Shown here: positions 44,401 through 56,905 of the stretch, in pieces
How positions within the stretch are numbered: the first letter of the stretch is position 1
Layout of the letters: every line of letters starts with the position of its first letter
Assembly (NCBI RefSeq): GCF_002198095.1
Contig: NZ_NHMK01000036.1
Coordinates: 11,001 to 75,000 of the forward strand
Origin: Deinococcus indicus
GTDB lineage: Bacteria > Deinococcota > Deinococci > Deinococcales > Deinococcaceae
DNA length: 64,000 nt
Direction: 5' to 3'
The notes under the pieces: model-generated
What the model was told of the DNA's origin: nothing
Seen by the model: the letters and a program-made list of their open reading frames with translations, nothing else
Database searches by the model: none
Position numbers and translations under genes: made by a program

Positions 44401-47183
44401 ATACCTTCGTGGGCGGCGTGCCGATTCCCCCGGTGGACCTGCTGGCGACTGACATCTCGACGAACGGCAGCACCCCGCCCGCCACGGCGAACGGCGACAC
44501 GCAGTCGCCCACGCCCGTCACGCTTCCCGACATCGCTGATCTGGCGATCGACAAGAGCGGCCCGGCTGCCGTGGGCAGTGGCGGCAGCGTGACGTACACC
44601 ATCCGCGTGTGGAACAACGGACCCCGCTCTGTGACCGGGGCCAGCGTGACGGACAGCCTGCCGGCCGGGTTCACGGTGACGGCCCTGAGCTGCGCGCCGA
44701 GCGGCACGGCCACCTGCGGCACGTCCAGCTTCACCGCCAGCAGCGTGAGCATCACGACCGGCACCCTGAGTCTGGACACGAACACGGCCAACGCCGTGCC
44801 GGACGGCAATTTCCTGACGTACACCCTGACCGGCACCGCGACGGCCAACGGCACCCTGAGCAACACCGCAACGGTCAGCTCGACGACCGCGTCGGAAACT
44901 GTCTCTGCCAACAACACCAGCGCCGCCGTGGTCACGCGCGTGGTCGACGCCGTGAACGACCCGGGTGCTGTGACGTTCGGACAGGGCGCTACCTTCAACA
45001 TTCTGGGCAACGACACCGTGGGCGGCGCGGCGGCCACCACCACCAACGTGACGCTGCCAGTCATCGTGGACAACGGCGGTCTGAATGGGCTGAGCGTGAA
45101 TCCTGGCGGGCAACTGGTGCTGGCGCCTTCCCTGACGAACCTGCCGGGCACCTACACTGTCACGTACCGCATCTGCGATGCGACCGTCACGACCGCCTGC
45201 GATAACGCCACCATTGCCATCACGATCACGCCCGCCGCCGCTGACCTGGGCATCGTGAAATCGCAGCGTCTGGGGACCAGCGGTACCTTCCAGAGCACCC
45301 CGCTGAGCGTGGTGCAGGGCAGCGTGGTGCAGTACCAGATCGTCGTGACGAACAACGGCCCGAGTGCCGTGACGAACGCCACCTTCACGGACGCGGTGCC
45401 TGCCAACCTGACGGGCCTGAGTGTCGTGAGTGCGACGGGGACCGGGACGACCTGCACGGCTTCCTTTACCGGCAGCACCCTGAACGGTTCGTTCAGCGGT
45501 TCGACGGGTCAGACCTGCACGGTGATCATCCAGGGGACGGCGACCACGACCGGCACGTTCACGAACACGGCGACCGTGGCGGCCCCGTCGGGCATCACGG
45601 ACGGAACGGCAGGGAACAACACCTCCAGCGTGAGTACGACCGTCACTCCCGCCGCTGATCTGGTGATCGACAAGAGCGGTCCGCTCGCGGTCGGCAGTGG
45701 CGGCGCCGTCAGCTACACCATCCGCGTGTGGAACAACGGCCCCAGCAGCGTGACGGGCGCCAGCGTGACGGACGCGCTGCCCGCCGGGTTCACGGTGACG
45801 GGCCTGAGCTGCGCGGCGACCGGCACGGCCACCTGCGGCACGCAGAGCTTCACGGCCAGCAGCGTGAGCATCGTCACGGGCGCGCTGAGCCTAGACACCA
45901 CCCCTGCGAACGCCACGCCGGACGGCAATTTCCTGACGTATACCCTGACCGGCACCGCGACGGCCAGCGGCACCCTGAGCAACACCGCCAGCGTGACCAC
46001 GCCCGCCGGGACGACCGATCTCACGCCCGGCAACAACACCAGCGCCACCGTGGTCACGCGCGTGATCGACGCCGTGAACGACCCGGCCGTCAGCTTCGGC
46101 TTCGGCGCGGGCGGCACCGTGACCGTGCTGGGCAACGACACTGTGGGCGGCGCGGCGGCCACCACCGCCAACGCGACCGTCACCATTCAGGACAACGGTG
46201 GCATCACGGGCCTGACCGTGAACGCCAGTGGACAGCTGGTCGTGCCGGCTGGCACTCCTGCCGGCACGTACACCGTCACGTACCAGCTGTGCGACGCGAC
46301 CGTCACGACCGCCTGCGACACGGCGACCGTGCAGGTCACCGTGAACGCCGCCGTCACCAGCGACCTCGCGGTCAGCAAGACCGGCCCGGCCTTCGCGCAG
46401 CCCGGCGGGACGGTCACGTACACCATCCGCGCCTGGAATAACGGCACCAGCGCCAGCAGCGCCACCGTGACGGACACCGTACCTGCCGACCTGACCGGCG
46501 TCACCTGGACCTGCGCCGGAACGGGCGGCGCGACCTGCGCGGCCCCCAGCGGCACCGGCAACAACGTGAGTGTCGGGGCGACCCTGCCGGTCGATACCGG
46601 CGCGGCAACCACGGCCGACACGGCCTTCGTGACCGTCACCGTGACCGCCACCGCCCCGTCTGCCGCCACGCTGGCGGGCACTCCGGCCGCCCGGACGATC
46701 ACGAATACGGCGTCCGTCAGCGGCCCGAACGGCGACCCCACGCCCGCGAACAACTCGGCGAGCGCCGTGACGAACATGGTGTACGGCAAGCTGACCAAGC
46801 AGGTGCGGAACATCACGACGAACACGGCCTTCGGCACGTCCGGCGGCGGCCTGCCGCTGGAAGTCCTGGAGTACTGCATCGACTTCGAGAACCTGGGCGG
46901 CGCGGCCCTGCCGAACTTCGTGCTGGTGGATCACGTGCCCGGCAACACGAACGCCCTGATCACCGCCTATGACGCGGACGAGCCCAGCGCGGCGACCGGC
47001 TTCGGCGTGAAGCTCACGCGCGGCGCGGCCACCTCGTACCTCAGCAGCAGCGCCGCCGATGCCGACGGTGGCAGCCTCACCACCACGGGCGGCATGTTCT
47101 CGCGGGGCACCATGACGGTCACGCTGGGCACCCTGGCGGTCGGTGAATCGGGCCGCGCCTGCTTCCAGACCACCATCCGCTGA
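41499..47183 (+). CDS. Giant secreted DUF11/GEVED repeat surface protein (1894 aa)
   Basis: Signal peptide (LLLVATAICSTVAGAYQ). Residues 25-260 form an N-terminal beta domain with paired Cys. Near residue 268, DFGDAPASYDS through ESGEVEDYRLTI-like sequence (DSGEVEDYRLTI) is a GEVED domain. A DUF11 unit then follows, a beta-propeller-like DUF6923 stretch around residues 590-830 (YLLDRNNLGTGG...LNALAFNKGDGYFYAL), and five or more DUF11/Ig units. Two roughly 230-residue modules (near 1015-1240 and 1388-1612) are near copies. The 5' third is less GC-rich than the rest. AGCGAGGA precedes the ATG; it has its own promoter and terminator. Confidence 0.88.
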   Translation: MTAPPRFLRHLLLVATAICSTVAGAYQINGSFSGPGGVNNANTAGPVSAGYVSGLTVTGQTSNINTSFFYGTATELISATRLNTLGNPPAAAYAPGVSLTTPALEFDVESTGCSTGALNVDVPCNRGSVTFTFSRPVTNPIMHVSGIGGTSSGGTNGSVYDNRARARFNVATPGVSLSAAGTPTNLAVTATTLTTASNNPSTNCQALTNGRGTTAGCGSVVLNGTFTSVTFNMELIARRINGTDPTPDTRLTDDGLTLAFTVNEDFGDAPASYDSTVAASHVVGDLKLGATIDAENPDTLNGATAVASSPNAVTAGADNNGTNGDGADEDAITTFPALTTADNAYSLTVPISGASAAGRVCGWVDYNRNGVFDVGERACAPFAAGATSVTLNWTGLTGLTTGTNYVRLRASYNVTGVEDPTGRLDSGEVEDYRLTITAPTFNVSKSFAPTTVSAGGVTALNITVTNPYPFATSALAVTDNIAATMGLSLPLPLRVTANSCAGTIVTGTGNTVLTTGGAAIESNDGAIRLTGGSIPANGSCSVTVNVTVTDAAATTRTNTIPAANVTGTVNAQAATGAAPATASLTTTASAAGAAYTCDARFYQIRQDTSTLLSNLYLLDRNNLGTGGTAQWSTGFGPGLNALAFNKGDGYFYALNITPFTTGTPFRLYRLGRSGAVEVFNTTIPTGGSIASAAVDSAGVMYVHKLAQETPLYRIQLPTTTGGAISMLGTLTLSQALPIFDLAFNPVNSLLYGVFTPGGVMEITPATGASVLRGTFPAFTTTNAIGSAFFDVSGTLYAYQNGGTYGTINLSTGAFTPLATGAVAAQSDGASCVFPDNRIDTVKSVGTVTAVSGLVFDVPYTVTVKNTGPVSNPNVQITEDLTRTFTTGTLSIVAGPTVTSGAVTANTGFNGTSVTSLLTGTNTMAAGASATVTFTVRVSYPDAASLPASGSVLNNTVYASTTGSANPGYTFVGGVPIPPVDLLATDISTNGSTPPATANGDTQSPTPVTLPDIADLAIDKSGPAAVGSGGSVTYTIRVWNNGPRSVTGASVTDSLPAGFTVTALSCAPSGTATCGTSSFTASSVSITTGTLSLDTNTANAVPDGNFLTYTLTGTATANGTLSNTATVSSTTASETVSANNTSAAVVTRVVDAVNDPGAVTFGQGATFNILGNDTVGGAAATTTNVTLPVIVDNGGLNGLSVNPGGQLVLAPSLTNLPGTYTVTYRICDATVTTACDNATIAITITPAAADLGIVKSQRLGTSGTFQSTPLSVVQGSVVQYQIVVTNNGPSAVTNATFTDAVPANLTGLSVVSATGTGTTCTASFTGSTLNGSFSGSTGQTCTVIIQGTATTTGTFTNTATVAAPSGITDGTAGNNTSSVSTTVTPAADLVIDKSGPLAVGSGGAVSYTIRVWNNGPSSVTGASVTDALPAGFTVTGLSCAATGTATCGTQSFTASSVSIVTGALSLDTTPANATPDGNFLTYTLTGTATASGTLSNTASVTTPAGTTDLTPGNNTSATVVTRVIDAVNDPAVSFGFGAGGTVTVLGNDTVGGAAATTANATVTIQDNGGITGLTVNASGQLVVPAGTPAGTYTVTYQLCDATVTTACDTATVQVTVNAAVTSDLAVSKTGPAFAQPGGTVTYTIRAWNNGTSASSATVTDTVPADLTGVTWTCAGTGGATCAAPSGTGNNVSVGATLPVDTGAATTADTAFVTVTVTATAPSAATLAGTPAARTITNTASVSGPNGDPTPANNSASAVTNMVYGKLTKQVRNITTNTAFGTSGGGLPLEVLEYCIDFENLGGAALPNFVLVDHVPGNTNALITAYDADEPSAATGFGVKLTRGAATSYLSSSAADADGGSLTTTGGMFSRGTMTVTLGTLAVGESGRACFQTTIR
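44537..46340 (+). repeat. Long internal direct repeat (about 0.68 kb, two copies) within the giant surface gene
   Basis: Copy 1 spans about 44537-45222 and copy 2 about 45656-46338. Both encode DL.IDKSGP.AVGSGG, TIRVWNNGP.SVTGASVTD, DGNFLTYTLTGTAT and LGNDTVGGAAATT. The offset changes from 1119 to 1116 bp along the repeat (one-codon indel). A different DUF11 unit separates them. Confidence 0.8.
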
Positions 47184-47220
47184 CCGCTCCGTAACCCGTT
47201 TCACAGTCGGTTCGACTGGA

Positions 47221-47250
47221 CAGGCCCTCCCGCGCGGGGGGCCTGTTTCT
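47221..47250 (+). terminator. Terminator of the giant surface gene
   Basis: CAGGCCC and GGGCCTG form a stem with an internally complementary GC loop, followed by TTTCT, 38 nt after the stop. Confidence 0.7.
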
Positions 47251-47275
47251 GCTGCCGGGCTCTACAATCGCGGGC

Positions 47276-48181
<906 letters not shown>

Positions 48182-48218
48182 TCGTCTGGCGCGCAGCGCC
48201 CGGAGCGCGCGGCGGGGT

Positions 48219-48698
48219 TCAGCGGGTCTGGTCGGGAATCAGCAGGGTCTTCAGGGCGGGGCCGCCACTCCAGACGCCGCGCAGGCTTCCCTGTAGCGCC
48301 GAGTTCCGCACGGCGTCGTACAGCGCGGGCGGCAGGCTGGCCGACGGGTAGGTGGCGCGGGCGCCTCGGGCGTCCACCTTCACGTCCATCGGGAAGCCCA
48401 GCGACACCGCCGAGATCAGCAGGCCGCCCAGCAGGAACCCGCCCAGCGCGCCGGCCCCCAGGTGCCAGGGCTGTTCCAGCGGCGCGGGAATCAGGCGGCT
48501 GATGGCGACGGCCGTGCCCAGGCCCAGCAGCGCCGCCAGGATCAGCGAGGCGGGCGCGCCGGCCCCCAGGGAGTTCGCCAGGAAGCACACGGCGACGCCC
48601 GCTGCGCCCCAGGCGAGTCCGGCCAGTCCGCGCCGGGCGCCCAGCGCGGTCAGGACGGCCCAGAGGGTGACGAGCAGGGCATCGAACCAGGTGATCAC
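48219..48698 (-). CDS. CvpA-like membrane protein
   Basis: 159 aa with four membrane segments: [20 protein letters not shown] at the start, then [31 protein letters not shown] and [20 protein letters not shown] short soluble tail follows ([17 protein letters not shown]). The pattern is that of CvpA/colicin V production-type proteins. The GTG start at 48698 lies 7 nt after TAGACT on the minus strand. It diverges from the response-regulator operon. Confidence 0.72.
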   Translation of the reverse strand: MITWFDALLVTLWAVLTALGARRGLAGLAWGAAGVAVCFLANSLGAGAPASLILAALLGLGTAVAISRLIPAPLEQPWHLGAGALGGFLLGGLLISAVSLGFPMDVKVDARGARATYPSASLPPALYDAVRNSALQGSLRGVWSGGPALKTLLIPDQTR

Positions 48699-48797
48699 GC
48701 CGGTCAGTCTAGCGGGTCGGGGCTTACAGTTTTGCTGCACTCCGGACCTGGGGGCGTTCGCCCTGTCATGCGGGTGCCCTTGGCCTACACTGCGGGC

Positions 48798-49442
48798 ATG
48801 ATTCGCGTGTTGCTCGTGGACGATCACGCGCTGTTCCGTCAGGGACTGCGCAGCCTGCTGGAATCCGAGGGGATGCGCGTCATCGGGGAGGCCGCCAACG
48901 GCCGCGAGGCGATCCGCTACGCGGCCGACACCCACCCGGACGTGATCCTGATGGACATTCAGATGCCGGAACTCGACGGGGTGAAGGCCACGCAGAGCAT
49001 CCTGGAGATCGACCCGGCGGCGCGGGTGATCATGATCACCATGTACCGCCAGGACCGCTACGTGTTCGAGGCGGTCAAGGCCGGCGCGCGCGGGTACGTC
49101 CTGAAGGACGCCGACGCGACCACCCTGCTCGACGTGATCCGGCGGGTCGCGGCAGGCGAGGCGCTGCTCGATGCCGACATGGCCCAGAACGTCCTCGACG
49201 ACTTCCGTGACAAGCGTGAGGAACTGCCCAGCGAGAAGCACGCCGACCTGAACGAACGCGAGACCATGATCCTGAAACTGCTGGCGCAGGGCTTCTCGAA
49301 CCAGGACATCGCGCTGCGCCTGGACATCAGCGAGAAGACGGTCCGCAACCGCCTCAGCGAGATCTTCACGAAACTGCAACTGAACAACCGCACGCAGGCG
49401 GCGCTGTACGCCATCCGCGAGGGAATCGCGAACCTCGAATGA
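48798..49442 (+). CDS. NarL/FixJ-type response regulator
   Basis: 214 aa. Receiver domain: acidic VDDHALFR, phospho-acceptor Asp in [13 protein letters not shown], Thr/Lys switch residues in IMITMYRQ and YVLKDAD. LuxR-type [23 protein letters not shown] then [19 protein letters not shown]. No histidine kinase is adjacent, so it is an orphan here. The ATG lies 6 nt after TACACT (leaderless). It overlaps the next small gene by 4 nt and leads a three-gene operon ending in a beta-lactamase-fold protein. Confidence 0.93.
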   Translation: MIRVLLVDDHALFRQGLRSLLESEGMRVIGEAANGREAIRYAADTHPDVILMDIQMPELDGVKATQSILEIDPAARVIMITMYRQDRYVFEAVKAGARGYVLKDADATTLLDVIRRVAAGEALLDADMAQNVLDDFRDKREELPSEKHADLNERETMILKLLAQGFSNQDIALRLDISEKTVRNRLSEIFTKLQLNNRTQAALYAIREGIANLE

Positions 49443-49672
49443 GCCGCCGTCCGAAGGTGGCCGCGCCCGTGACCTTCCGCGCCGGCTGCGCCAGGGAATG
49501 GGTGATCGAGAGTACCGAGCCGGACCTCGCGTACACCGATCAGGCGTTCCCGGAATGTCCGGAGTGCCCGCACCGCGTCGAACCGGACGGCGGGCCGCCC
49601 TTCTGCACGCTGCGCCCGGTGGGGACCGCGCACCCGTTCGCGGGGCTGGCCGGGCTGATCCTCCCGGACTGA
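49439..49672 (+). CDS. Small Cys-containing hypothetical protein
   Basis: 77 aa. Four Cys residues (one near residue 17, a CPEC pair near residue 40, and one near 56 in PPFCTLRP), possibly a zinc site. Not recognised. The ATG overlaps the response regulator stop (ATGA), and its own stop is 1 nt before the next ATG, so it is part of a tight three-gene unit. Confidence 0.75.
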   Translation: MSRRPKVAAPVTFRAGCAREWVIESTEPDLAYTDQAFPECPECPHRVEPDGGPPFCTLRPVGTAHPFAGLAGLILPD

Positions 49673-49673
49673 C

Positions 49674-50573
49674 ATGACGCGGGGCAGGGGAGAGGACCAC
49701 GATGCCGGGGCGCTGAACGCTTTCCAGGCGGCGCTGCGCGGGACCGGGTTCGCCGGCACGGTCGGACTGTGGGTGGGCACGCCGGACGGCGAGGCCCTGG
49801 CCTCCCTGAACGGGGACCGGGTGTTCCCGGCGGCCAGCACCATCAAGGTGCCACTGCTGGTCATGGCCCTGCAGGATGCTCAGCGCGGCGACCTGCGTCT
49901 GGAGGACCGGGTGGTCTTGCAGGCGGCCGACCGCGTGCCGGGGGCCGGGGTGCTGCACGAACTGGGGGCCGGGCTGGCGCTGTCCTGGCAGGACGTCCTG
50001 ACCCTGATGATCATCGTCAGTGACAACACCGCCACCAACCTGACCATCGGGCGGCTGGGCGTGGAAGCCGTCAACCGCTGGCTGGGCGCACACGGCCTGA
50101 GCGGCACTCGGCTGGTCGGGAAACTGCAACTGCCGCCCTACCAGCGCAACGAGGCGCAGCGGCGCGGGGAACGCAACGCCACCACCGCAGCCGATCAGGC
50201 GCGGTTGCTGCGGCTCCTGCTGGCCGGCGACCTGCTGGACCCGCCGCACACGGCCCTGGCCGTGAGCATCCTGGAACGCCAGCAGTACCGCGACCTGATC
50301 GGCCGGGGCGTTCCGGCCGACCTGGACGGCGAGCCGCTGTATCGCGTGGCCAGCAAGAGCGGCGAACTGACCGGCGTGCACCATGACGTGGGCGTGATCT
50401 TCACGCCGCGCCCGCTGGTGGTCGCCCTGCTCAGCGAGGGGGGCCGGGACCCGCGCGAACACCCGGAAAACCGGGACGTGACGGCGCTGGCGGCGGCGTT
50501 GTGGCCGCTGCTGGCCGACCTGGGGAAGGTGCCGGCCGCCGACCGGGCCGGGGGACATTTAACCGCTCGGTAA
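49674..50573 (+). CDS. Class A beta-lactamase-fold serine hydrolase
   Basis: 299 aa. The SxxK motif is ASTIKVPLL, the SDN motif is IVSDNTATN, and the KTG equivalent is KSGEL. It thus has the full penicillin-recognising triad. No signal peptide is visible (N-terminus [16 protein letters not shown]), which argues against a periplasmic beta-lactamase and for an intracellular hydrolase or an undetected export route. It is the last gene of the response-regulator operon. Resistance function is not shown. Confidence 0.85.
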   Translation: MTRGRGEDHDAGALNAFQAALRGTGFAGTVGLWVGTPDGEALASLNGDRVFPAASTIKVPLLVMALQDAQRGDLRLEDRVVLQAADRVPGAGVLHELGAGLALSWQDVLTLMIIVSDNTATNLTIGRLGVEAVNRWLGAHGLSGTRLVGKLQLPPYQRNEAQRRGERNATTAADQARLLRLLLAGDLLDPPHTALAVSILERQQYRDLIGRGVPADLDGEPLYRVASKSGELTGVHHDVGVIFTPRPLVVALLSEGGRDPREHPENRDVTALAAALWPLLADLGKVPAADRAGGHLTAR

Positions 50574-50740
50574 GGAGCACCATAAAGGCTGCCGAAGTCT
50601 CGCGGTCAGCACCTCAAAGCGCGGCTGGGAGCGTGTTCGGTGCGTGCTATGCTGACCCGCATTAGGCCACCTCGAAGCAGGATTTCCATTCGTCGCACGG
50701 CGGGAAATAACAGGCCAGTTCACGCTTAGGGAGAGGGAAC

Positions 50741-51598
<858 letters not shown>

Positions 51599-51611
51599 CG
51601 GAGAGACTGAT

Positions 51612-52300
51612 ATGACGCGTTACAAGAAGCAGGACCCTGAAATCACCCGCCGTAAGTTCATCAACGCGGCCCTTGGTGCCGGCGCGGCCGTCGGAACGGT
51701 CAGCCTGGTCACCACGCTGGGCGCCGCCAAACCCGCCTTCCGCCTCACGCCCGACAAGGCCCCCCCGCAGCCCGGCGACATCCTGGTGCACGCCGACGCC
51801 AGCAAGGAAGGCCAGCCGATCAAGATGTCGGAACTGAGCGAGCAGGGCGTGTCCGCATGGCCGATGGGCAAGGACAAGGACGGCAACAACGTTATCCGCA
51901 AGGCCGAACCGAACAACCAGCTGGCCGTCTTCCGGTTCGAGAAAGACCGCTTCAAGGCGCCTGAAGAAGGAGGGCACGCCCACGTGGTTCTCGAACTGGA
52001 CGGCATCACCGATCAGGGCGTGGTCGTGTACTCGAGCATCTGCACTCACGCCGGCTGCCCGGTCCCTAACGACCCCAACGACGCCACCAAGCTGTTCTGC
52101 GGTTGCCACTCGGGTCAGTACGACCTGCTCCAGGGATGCAAGGTGATCGGTGGGCCGCCCCCCCGTTCCATGCCCCAGGTTCCGGTCGAAATGAAGGGTG
52201 ATCAGCTCGTCCTGAAGGACACGTTCGTCACGGCGCCTTTCGGCTTCCTGAACGAAGCTGACTGGGAAACCTATCTCGAGCAGGTCAAGGAGATCCTCGG

Positions 52301-52304
<4 letters not shown>
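51612..52304 (+). CDS. Rieske iron-sulfur protein of the cytochrome bc complex
   Basis: 230 aa. A Tat-like N-terminus ([17 protein letters not shown]) forms the membrane anchor. The 2Fe-2S site is CTHAGC ... CGCHSGQYD, with the two Cys-His pairs separated as in the family. It takes electrons from quinol on the outer face and passes them to the cytochrome c subunit. Its stop overlaps the cytochrome b start by 4 nt. Confidence 0.93.
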
Positions 52305-53614
<1,310 letters not shown>

Positions 53615-53633
53615 ACCGATTCCGCAGCACTGA

Positions 53634-53669
53634 CCGCCGCCCTGATACCAGTCAGGGCGGCGGATTTTT
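53634..53669 (+). terminator. Terminator of the cytochrome bc operon
   Basis: CCGCCGCCCTGA and TCAGGGCGGCGG form a perfect 12-bp stem with a 6-nt loop, followed by ATTTTTG. Confidence 0.9.
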
Positions 53670-53704
53670 GCGGCCGGCGGCGTGGGCGTGCTTGACTGTC
53701 ACGC

Positions 53705-53902
53705 ATGGATGAACTGGCCCGTCACCTGAGCCTGCGTGCCCGCCAGCTGGGTCTGGCTGACCTGCTTCCCGCAGACGCCCCGGCCGACCTGCTGGCCGAA
53801 CTGGCCCGCGAGACCCTGCAGGAACTGATCGCGCGCGGCCTGCTGCCCGACCCGGACCCGGCGGTCGGCTGCTGGAGCGCGCCCCGTTCAGAGCTTCACT
53901 GA
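53705..53902 (+). CDS. Small hypothetical protein (65 aa)
   Basis: Acidic, Leu/Ala-rich helical protein (LARHLSLRARQLGLADLLP then LLAELARETLQELIARGLLP) with a C-terminal WSAPRSELH. Not recognised. The TTGACT 7 nt before the ATG is only a weak -10. The stop codon is the first bases of an intergenic repeat. Confidence 0.6.
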   Translation: MDELARHLSLRARQLGLADLLPADAPADLLAELARETLQELIARGLLPDPDPAVGCWSAPRSELH

Positions 53903-53954
53903 TACGGACTCCAATTGAGTGGGCTGTGAAGTCCGTTCAATCGGAGTCCGTATG
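53900..53954. repeat. Short near-perfect copy of the palindromic repeat
   Basis: ATACGGACTCCAATTGA and TCAATCGGAGTCCGTAT are 17-bp inverted arms, 16/17 complementary, around GTGGGCTGTGAAGTCCGT. It begins inside the stop codon of the 65-aa ORF. Confidence 0.8.
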
Positions 53955-54016
53955 AGGAACGCCGCCTCCTGAGCGGGGCGGCGTGCTTCGTGGGTGATCC
54001 GGATGCCCGGCTGGTA

Positions 54017-54268
54017 TCAGGCCTGAACGCGGGGGGTGCTGGGGATGTTCGCGGCGGGTGTGTCGCCCTGGCGGGTGCCGGCGGCGTAGCCGACCTGCGC
54101 GCCGAACTGCCAGGCGAGTTTGACCATGAACTGGATGGCGTCCTCGTCCTTGGCGTTGATCAGGGTCCGCAGGTGCTCCGGCAGGCCGTCAGGGAGAGGC
54201 ATGGCCCGGAGCTGCTCGCCGTACTCGCTGCGAAGCTGCTCGAACCACTCGGCATACGGGTTCGTCAT
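54017..54268 (-). CDS. Small hypothetical protein (83 aa)
   Basis: [20 protein letters not shown], then a Pro-rich turn and [20 protein letters not shown] ending in a Thr/Pro tail. Helical and soluble; family not recognised. The ATG at 54268 is preceded by TAAGAT and a 7-nt gap (leaderless pattern). It diverges from the A-carrier gene. Confidence 0.7.
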   Translation of the reverse strand: MTNPYAEWFEQLRSEYGEQLRAMPLPDGLPEHLRTLINAKDEDAIQFMVKLAWQFGAQVGYAAGTRQGDTPAANIPSTPRVQA

Positions 54269-54387
54269 GCCCTTCATCTTAACACCGGTACGCTCAAGGA
54301 ATGTAAGCCACATGGCGACGTTCAGGCCGGCGGGCCGGGAGCGGAGCACGAGGGAACTTTGCTTTCCAGGCACCTTTTTATTGCCTG

Positions 54388-54830
<443 letters not shown>

Positions 54831-54848
54831 TCCCCACCCTGCCCCTGC

Positions 54849-54876
54849 ACGCCCCGGTCCCCGTTGACCGGGGCGT
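54849..54876 (+). terminator. Terminator of the A-carrier gene
   Basis: ACGCCCCGGTC and GACCGGGGCGT form an 11-bp stem with a 6-nt loop, 18 nt after the stop. Only a weak T-rich tail follows. Confidence 0.7.
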
Positions 54877-54958
54877 CTGCTGTGTGCGGTCCACCCCAAC
54901 CCACCCGAAAGATGAAGGCGCGGCGCCTGCGGGGCGGCTCAACTGGTCACGACCACCC

Positions 54959-54986
54959 TTGACGGCAGGTTAATGGGCCTTATACT
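54959..54986 (+). promoter_or_regulatory. Sigma-70 promoter of the peptide ABC operon
   Basis: TTGACG and TATACT are separated by 16 nt, 60 nt upstream of the binding-protein ATG. Confidence 0.75.
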
Positions 54987-55045
54987 GACGCTCATCATTC
55001 AAGGAAAGGGGCAGTACCATCAGCCCAGTGTTCAGGGAGGCCATC

Positions 55046-56803
55046 ATGAAAAAGACCTTTGCCCTTACTGCATTCCTCCTCGGTGCCGCGCTCGCAGGAC
55101 CTGCTAACAACAGCCTCGTCGTCGGTACGTCGCAGGAACCACCGAACATCTACGACCCCTGGAACACCAACAACCTCGCCATCACCAGCGAGGTCAACGG
55201 GTACATGGGCGCCGCCCTGATCGGCCTGGACGACGACGGCGAACCCTACGCCGACATCGCCACGCGAGTGCCCAGCATCGCCAACGGCGACTACAAGATC
55301 GTCAAGGACGCCAAGGGCGACGTGATCCGCAACTCGGTCACGTACACCATCCGCAAGGACGCCAAGTGGAGCGACGGCACGCCCATCAAGATCGCCGACT
55401 TCCAGTTCTGGCTGCGCCTGATGAACGACGACCGCGTCCCGGTGCCCGACCGTTCCCCCTGGAACCGCGCCAAGATCACCACTGCTGACAGCGACACCTT
55501 CACCATCACCTACGAGCCGCCTTACCTGTTCGCCGACCAGACCAGCCCCGGCCTCGCTCCCAGCCACGTCATGGGCGCCGCCTGGAACGCCTTCGACGCC
55601 AAGACCAAGAACGAGAAGGACGCCAAGGTCACCAACGAGGAGTGGAAGAAGTTCATCTCCGCGTACACCACCGCCCGCAACCTGCCCAAGGTCGTGGCCG
55701 GACCCTTCAAGCCCACCGCGTGGCGCAGCGGCAACAGCCTGACCATGACCCGCAACGCCAACTACTGGGGTCACCCCAAGGATCAGGACAAGTACGTGCA
55801 GACCATCACGTACCGCTTCATCCCGAACACCAACACCCTGAAGGTCAACATCCTGTCCGGGCAGCTCGACGCCGTCAGCGCCGTCGGCCTGACCTTCGAC
55901 CAGGGCGTGGACCTCGCCAAGACCGAGCGCGGCAAGTACAAGACCTACTTCGTGCCCGGCGCCGTCTGGGAGCACATCGACGTGAACACCCGCGGCCAGC
56001 GCTCCAAGGACCTGGACCTCGACGATCCCCGCATGCGTCAGGCGCTGCTGTACTCCATCGACCGTGACGCACTGACCAAGGCGCTGTTCCAGGGCCGTCA
56101 GGCCGTGTCGAACAGCTGGGTCAACCCCATCAGCAAGCTGTACAAGAAAGACGTCAACGACTACAACCTGAACGTCGCCCGCGCCAAGCAGCTGTTCACG
56201 GCGCTCGGCTGGACGCCCGGCAGCGACGGCATCCTGCAGAAGGGCGGCAAGAAGCTCAGCCTGAACTTCTCCACCACCGCCGGCAACACCATCCGCGAGC
56301 GCGTGCAGCAGATCCTGCAGGCCCAGTGGAAGGCCGTGGGCGTGCAGGTCAACATCCAGAACTACCCCGCCAGCGTCATCTTCGGGCCGGACTTCCTGAG
56401 CAAGGGCGAGACCGGCAAGTGGGACCTCGCCATGTACGCCTGGACCGGCAACCCCATCTTCGAGGAAGGCAACCTCTTCAAGGGTGAAGGCATCCCCACC
56501 GCCGCCAACGGTTACGCCGGCCAGAACAACCCCGGCTGGAACAACGCCGAGTTCAACAGGCTCCAGAAGCAGGCGCAGGTCGAGTTCAACCAGGCCGACC
56601 GCATCAAGCTGTTCGACCGCATGCAGGCCATCTGGAACAGCGAAGTGCCCGCCCTGCCCCTGTACTACCGCGTGAACGTGTACACCAAGGTCCCCGGACT
56701 GGCGAACTACACCTTCAGCGCCTACACCCTGTACCCCAGCTGGAACGCCGCCAAGATCGGCTGGATCAGCAAGGGCGTGGCCGAGGAGTACAAGCAGAAG
56801 TAA
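55046..56803 (+). CDS. Peptide ABC transporter substrate-binding protein (SBP_bac_5)
   Basis: 585 aa, signal peptide ([19 protein letters not shown]) without a lipobox Cys, so it is likely periplasmic rather than a lipoprotein. [37 protein letters not shown] and [20 protein letters not shown] are typical of oligopeptide/dipeptide-binding proteins. GGGAGG precedes the ATG at 55046. It is followed by a stable hairpin and two permease genes; no ATPase gene is in the window. Confidence 0.93.
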   Translation: MKKTFALTAFLLGAALAGPANNSLVVGTSQEPPNIYDPWNTNNLAITSEVNGYMGAALIGLDDDGEPYADIATRVPSIANGDYKIVKDAKGDVIRNSVTYTIRKDAKWSDGTPIKIADFQFWLRLMNDDRVPVPDRSPWNRAKITTADSDTFTITYEPPYLFADQTSPGLAPSHVMGAAWNAFDAKTKNEKDAKVTNEEWKKFISAYTTARNLPKVVAGPFKPTAWRSGNSLTMTRNANYWGHPKDQDKYVQTITYRFIPNTNTLKVNILSGQLDAVSAVGLTFDQGVDLAKTERGKYKTYFVPGAVWEHIDVNTRGQRSKDLDLDDPRMRQALLYSIDRDALTKALFQGRQAVSNSWVNPISKLYKKDVNDYNLNVARAKQLFTALGWTPGSDGILQKGGKKLSLNFSTTAGNTIRERVQQILQAQWKAVGVQVNIQNYPASVIFGPDFLSKGETGKWDLAMYAWTGNPIFEEGNLFKGEGIPTAANGYAGQNNPGWNNAEFNRLQKQAQVEFNQADRIKLFDRMQAIWNSEVPALPLYYRVNVYTKVPGLANYTFSAYTLYPSWNAAKIGWISKGVAEEYKQK

Positions 56804-56845
56804 CGCCTGCGGGCGGGTCCATCACGCATGGACTGCCCTGCACCG

Positions 56846-56892
56846 GGCGCGGGAGGGAAGGCATACACGCTTTCCCTCCCGCGCCGTCTTTT
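56846..56892 (+). terminator. Intra-operon hairpin between binding protein and permease
   Basis: GGCGCGGGAGGGAA and TTCCCTCCCGCGCC form a perfect 14-bp stem, followed by GTCTTTT. In such operons this structure ends part of the transcripts or protects the upstream mRNA, giving more binding protein than permease. Confidence 0.7.
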
Positions 56893-56905
56893 CAGGAGTT
56901 CGAAC

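Noticed and set aside
43640..47204. Minus-strand frames opposite the 1894-aa gene
   Set aside because: Antisense shadows of Thr/Val-rich repeat coding sequence; no independent support.
49674..50573. Antibiotic-resistance beta-lactamase
   Set aside because: Motifs are complete, but there is no signal peptide, and chromosomal operon context with a response regulator gives no evidence for resistance.
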